From Mesorhizobium loti (lineage in GTDB: Bacteria > Pseudomonadota > Alphaproteobacteria > Rhizobiales > Rhizobiaceae), in contig NZ_CP033334.1 of NCBI RefSeq assembly GCF_013170705.1, positions 6,673,501 to 6,737,500 of the forward strand: a DNA stretch of 64,000 nt, given 5' to 3'. A model generated the notes under the pieces. It saw only the letters and a list, made by a program, of their open reading frames with translations. It did no database searches and was not told the DNA's origin. Shown here piece by piece: positions 63,676 to 64,000 of the stretch (the stretch's first letter is position 1; every line of letters starts with the position of its first letter). Made by a program: the position numbers and the translations under genes.

Positions 63676-64000
63676 TTAGCCAACTCGAGCCATAATTGCG
63701 GATTGAATCGCCGTTGCGGTATATAGGGAAGCATCTAACGACAGGTTCCCAAACGCCGGTTGACAAAGGAGGTAGTTTGCACCTGCCGCTTCCAGCTGAT
63801 CAAGAAGAGCTTGTCCCGCAGATGCTGCCGTTCCTACTGCGCACAATTCCTTCTCGATTGCTCCATCGAAGGTCAGCGGCAGGTTTGGTGGAATTGGCAT
63901 GCTATTGAGATCATAAAGAAATTTAAAGCTCTTGAGCCACCGTTCGTAAGCAGGTGCGGCGAGTGAACGTGCATCTGTTTCAGAACGCCCAATCACGACC
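63676..64000 (-). CDS. Luciferase-like (LLM) flavin monooxygenase, C-terminal part
   Basis: The frame runs in from the right edge and ends at TAA 63676. AYERWLKSFKFLYDLNSMPI, DGAIEKELCAVGTAASAGQA and AGANYLLCQPAFGNLSLDAS are typical of the end of F420/FMN luciferase-like monooxygenases. The N-terminal flavin-binding part lies outside. It is convergent with the thi operon; substrate unknown. Confidence 0.75.
   Translation of the reverse strand, partial: VVIGRSETDARSLAAPAYERWLKSFKFLYDLNSMPIPPNLPLTFDGAIEKELCAVGTAASAGQALLDQLEAAGANYLLCQPAFGNLSLDASLYTATAIQSAIMARVG

Overview
The window looks like part of a symbiosis island (ICE-type) of a Mesorhizobium-like rhizobium. The evidence is nodA, nodFEG and noeKJ behind nod boxes, an oxygen-sensitive NifA beside a LacI-family gene that I take to be fixV, a symbiotic-type dctA, island-borne nad, bio, pan, thi and que biosynthesis genes, and a dense scatter of broken insertion sequences and conjugation-gene remnants. 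No nodD, intact nodB, nodC or nifHDK lies in these 64 kb. nodA standing apart from nodBC, with nodFEG nearby, resembles what is known of Astragalus-nodulating Mesorhizobium, but the species is an inference.

Layout. 1-7.4 kb: dctD (cut by the left edge) and a broken dctB, divergent from dctA with a perfect sigma-54 promoter and two tandem DctD-type sites, then fixV and nifA. 7.6-20.9 kb: a hypothetical gene, an IS110 scrap, a vitamin block with panB and a decayed panC, a NadQ-type regulator with its operator, nadABC plus a small gene, the translationally coupled bioBFDAZ operon, and panD. 21-27.3 kb: nodA and nodFEG on the minus strand with three nod boxes; two of the boxes are followed by short frameshifted copies of the nodA start, one of which also carries a nodB scrap, and the third box abuts half of a LuxI-type synthase gene.

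27.7-29.9 kb and 46.4-51.4 kb hold two direct copies of one module. The right copy reads nod box, RTX protein A, attenuator hairpin, prsD, prsE, RTX protein B. It is a complete type I secretion operon with two likely calcium-binding NodO-like substrates. The left copy has an internal deletion that joins prsD to prsE and a nonsense codon in its RTX gene; a degraded, inverted RTX protein B lies at 32.5-33.3 kb. Between the copies are a syrB-like regulator, a di-haem cytochrome c peroxidase, small XRE- and Lar-type genes, noeKJ (GDP-mannose supply) with its own nod box, fragments of mucR, Fic and serine recombinase genes, and a three-level nest of insertion sequences at 43.3-46.2 kb.

51.6-55.9 kb is a graveyard of mobile DNA: trbC, a transposition ATPase, a tyrosine recombinase, IS256 and IS110. 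56-63.4 kb holds queCDE with a queF stump, then a TPP riboswitch and thiCOSGED. A luciferase-like monooxygenase gene runs off the right edge.

Together the live genes support signalling (acylation of Nod factor by NodA, NodF and NodE; sugar-nucleotide supply; secretion of RTX proteins), switching on nitrogen fixation (FixV and NifA), feeding of bacteroids (DctA), and cofactor self-sufficiency (NAD, biotin, thiamine, part of pantothenate and of queuosine).
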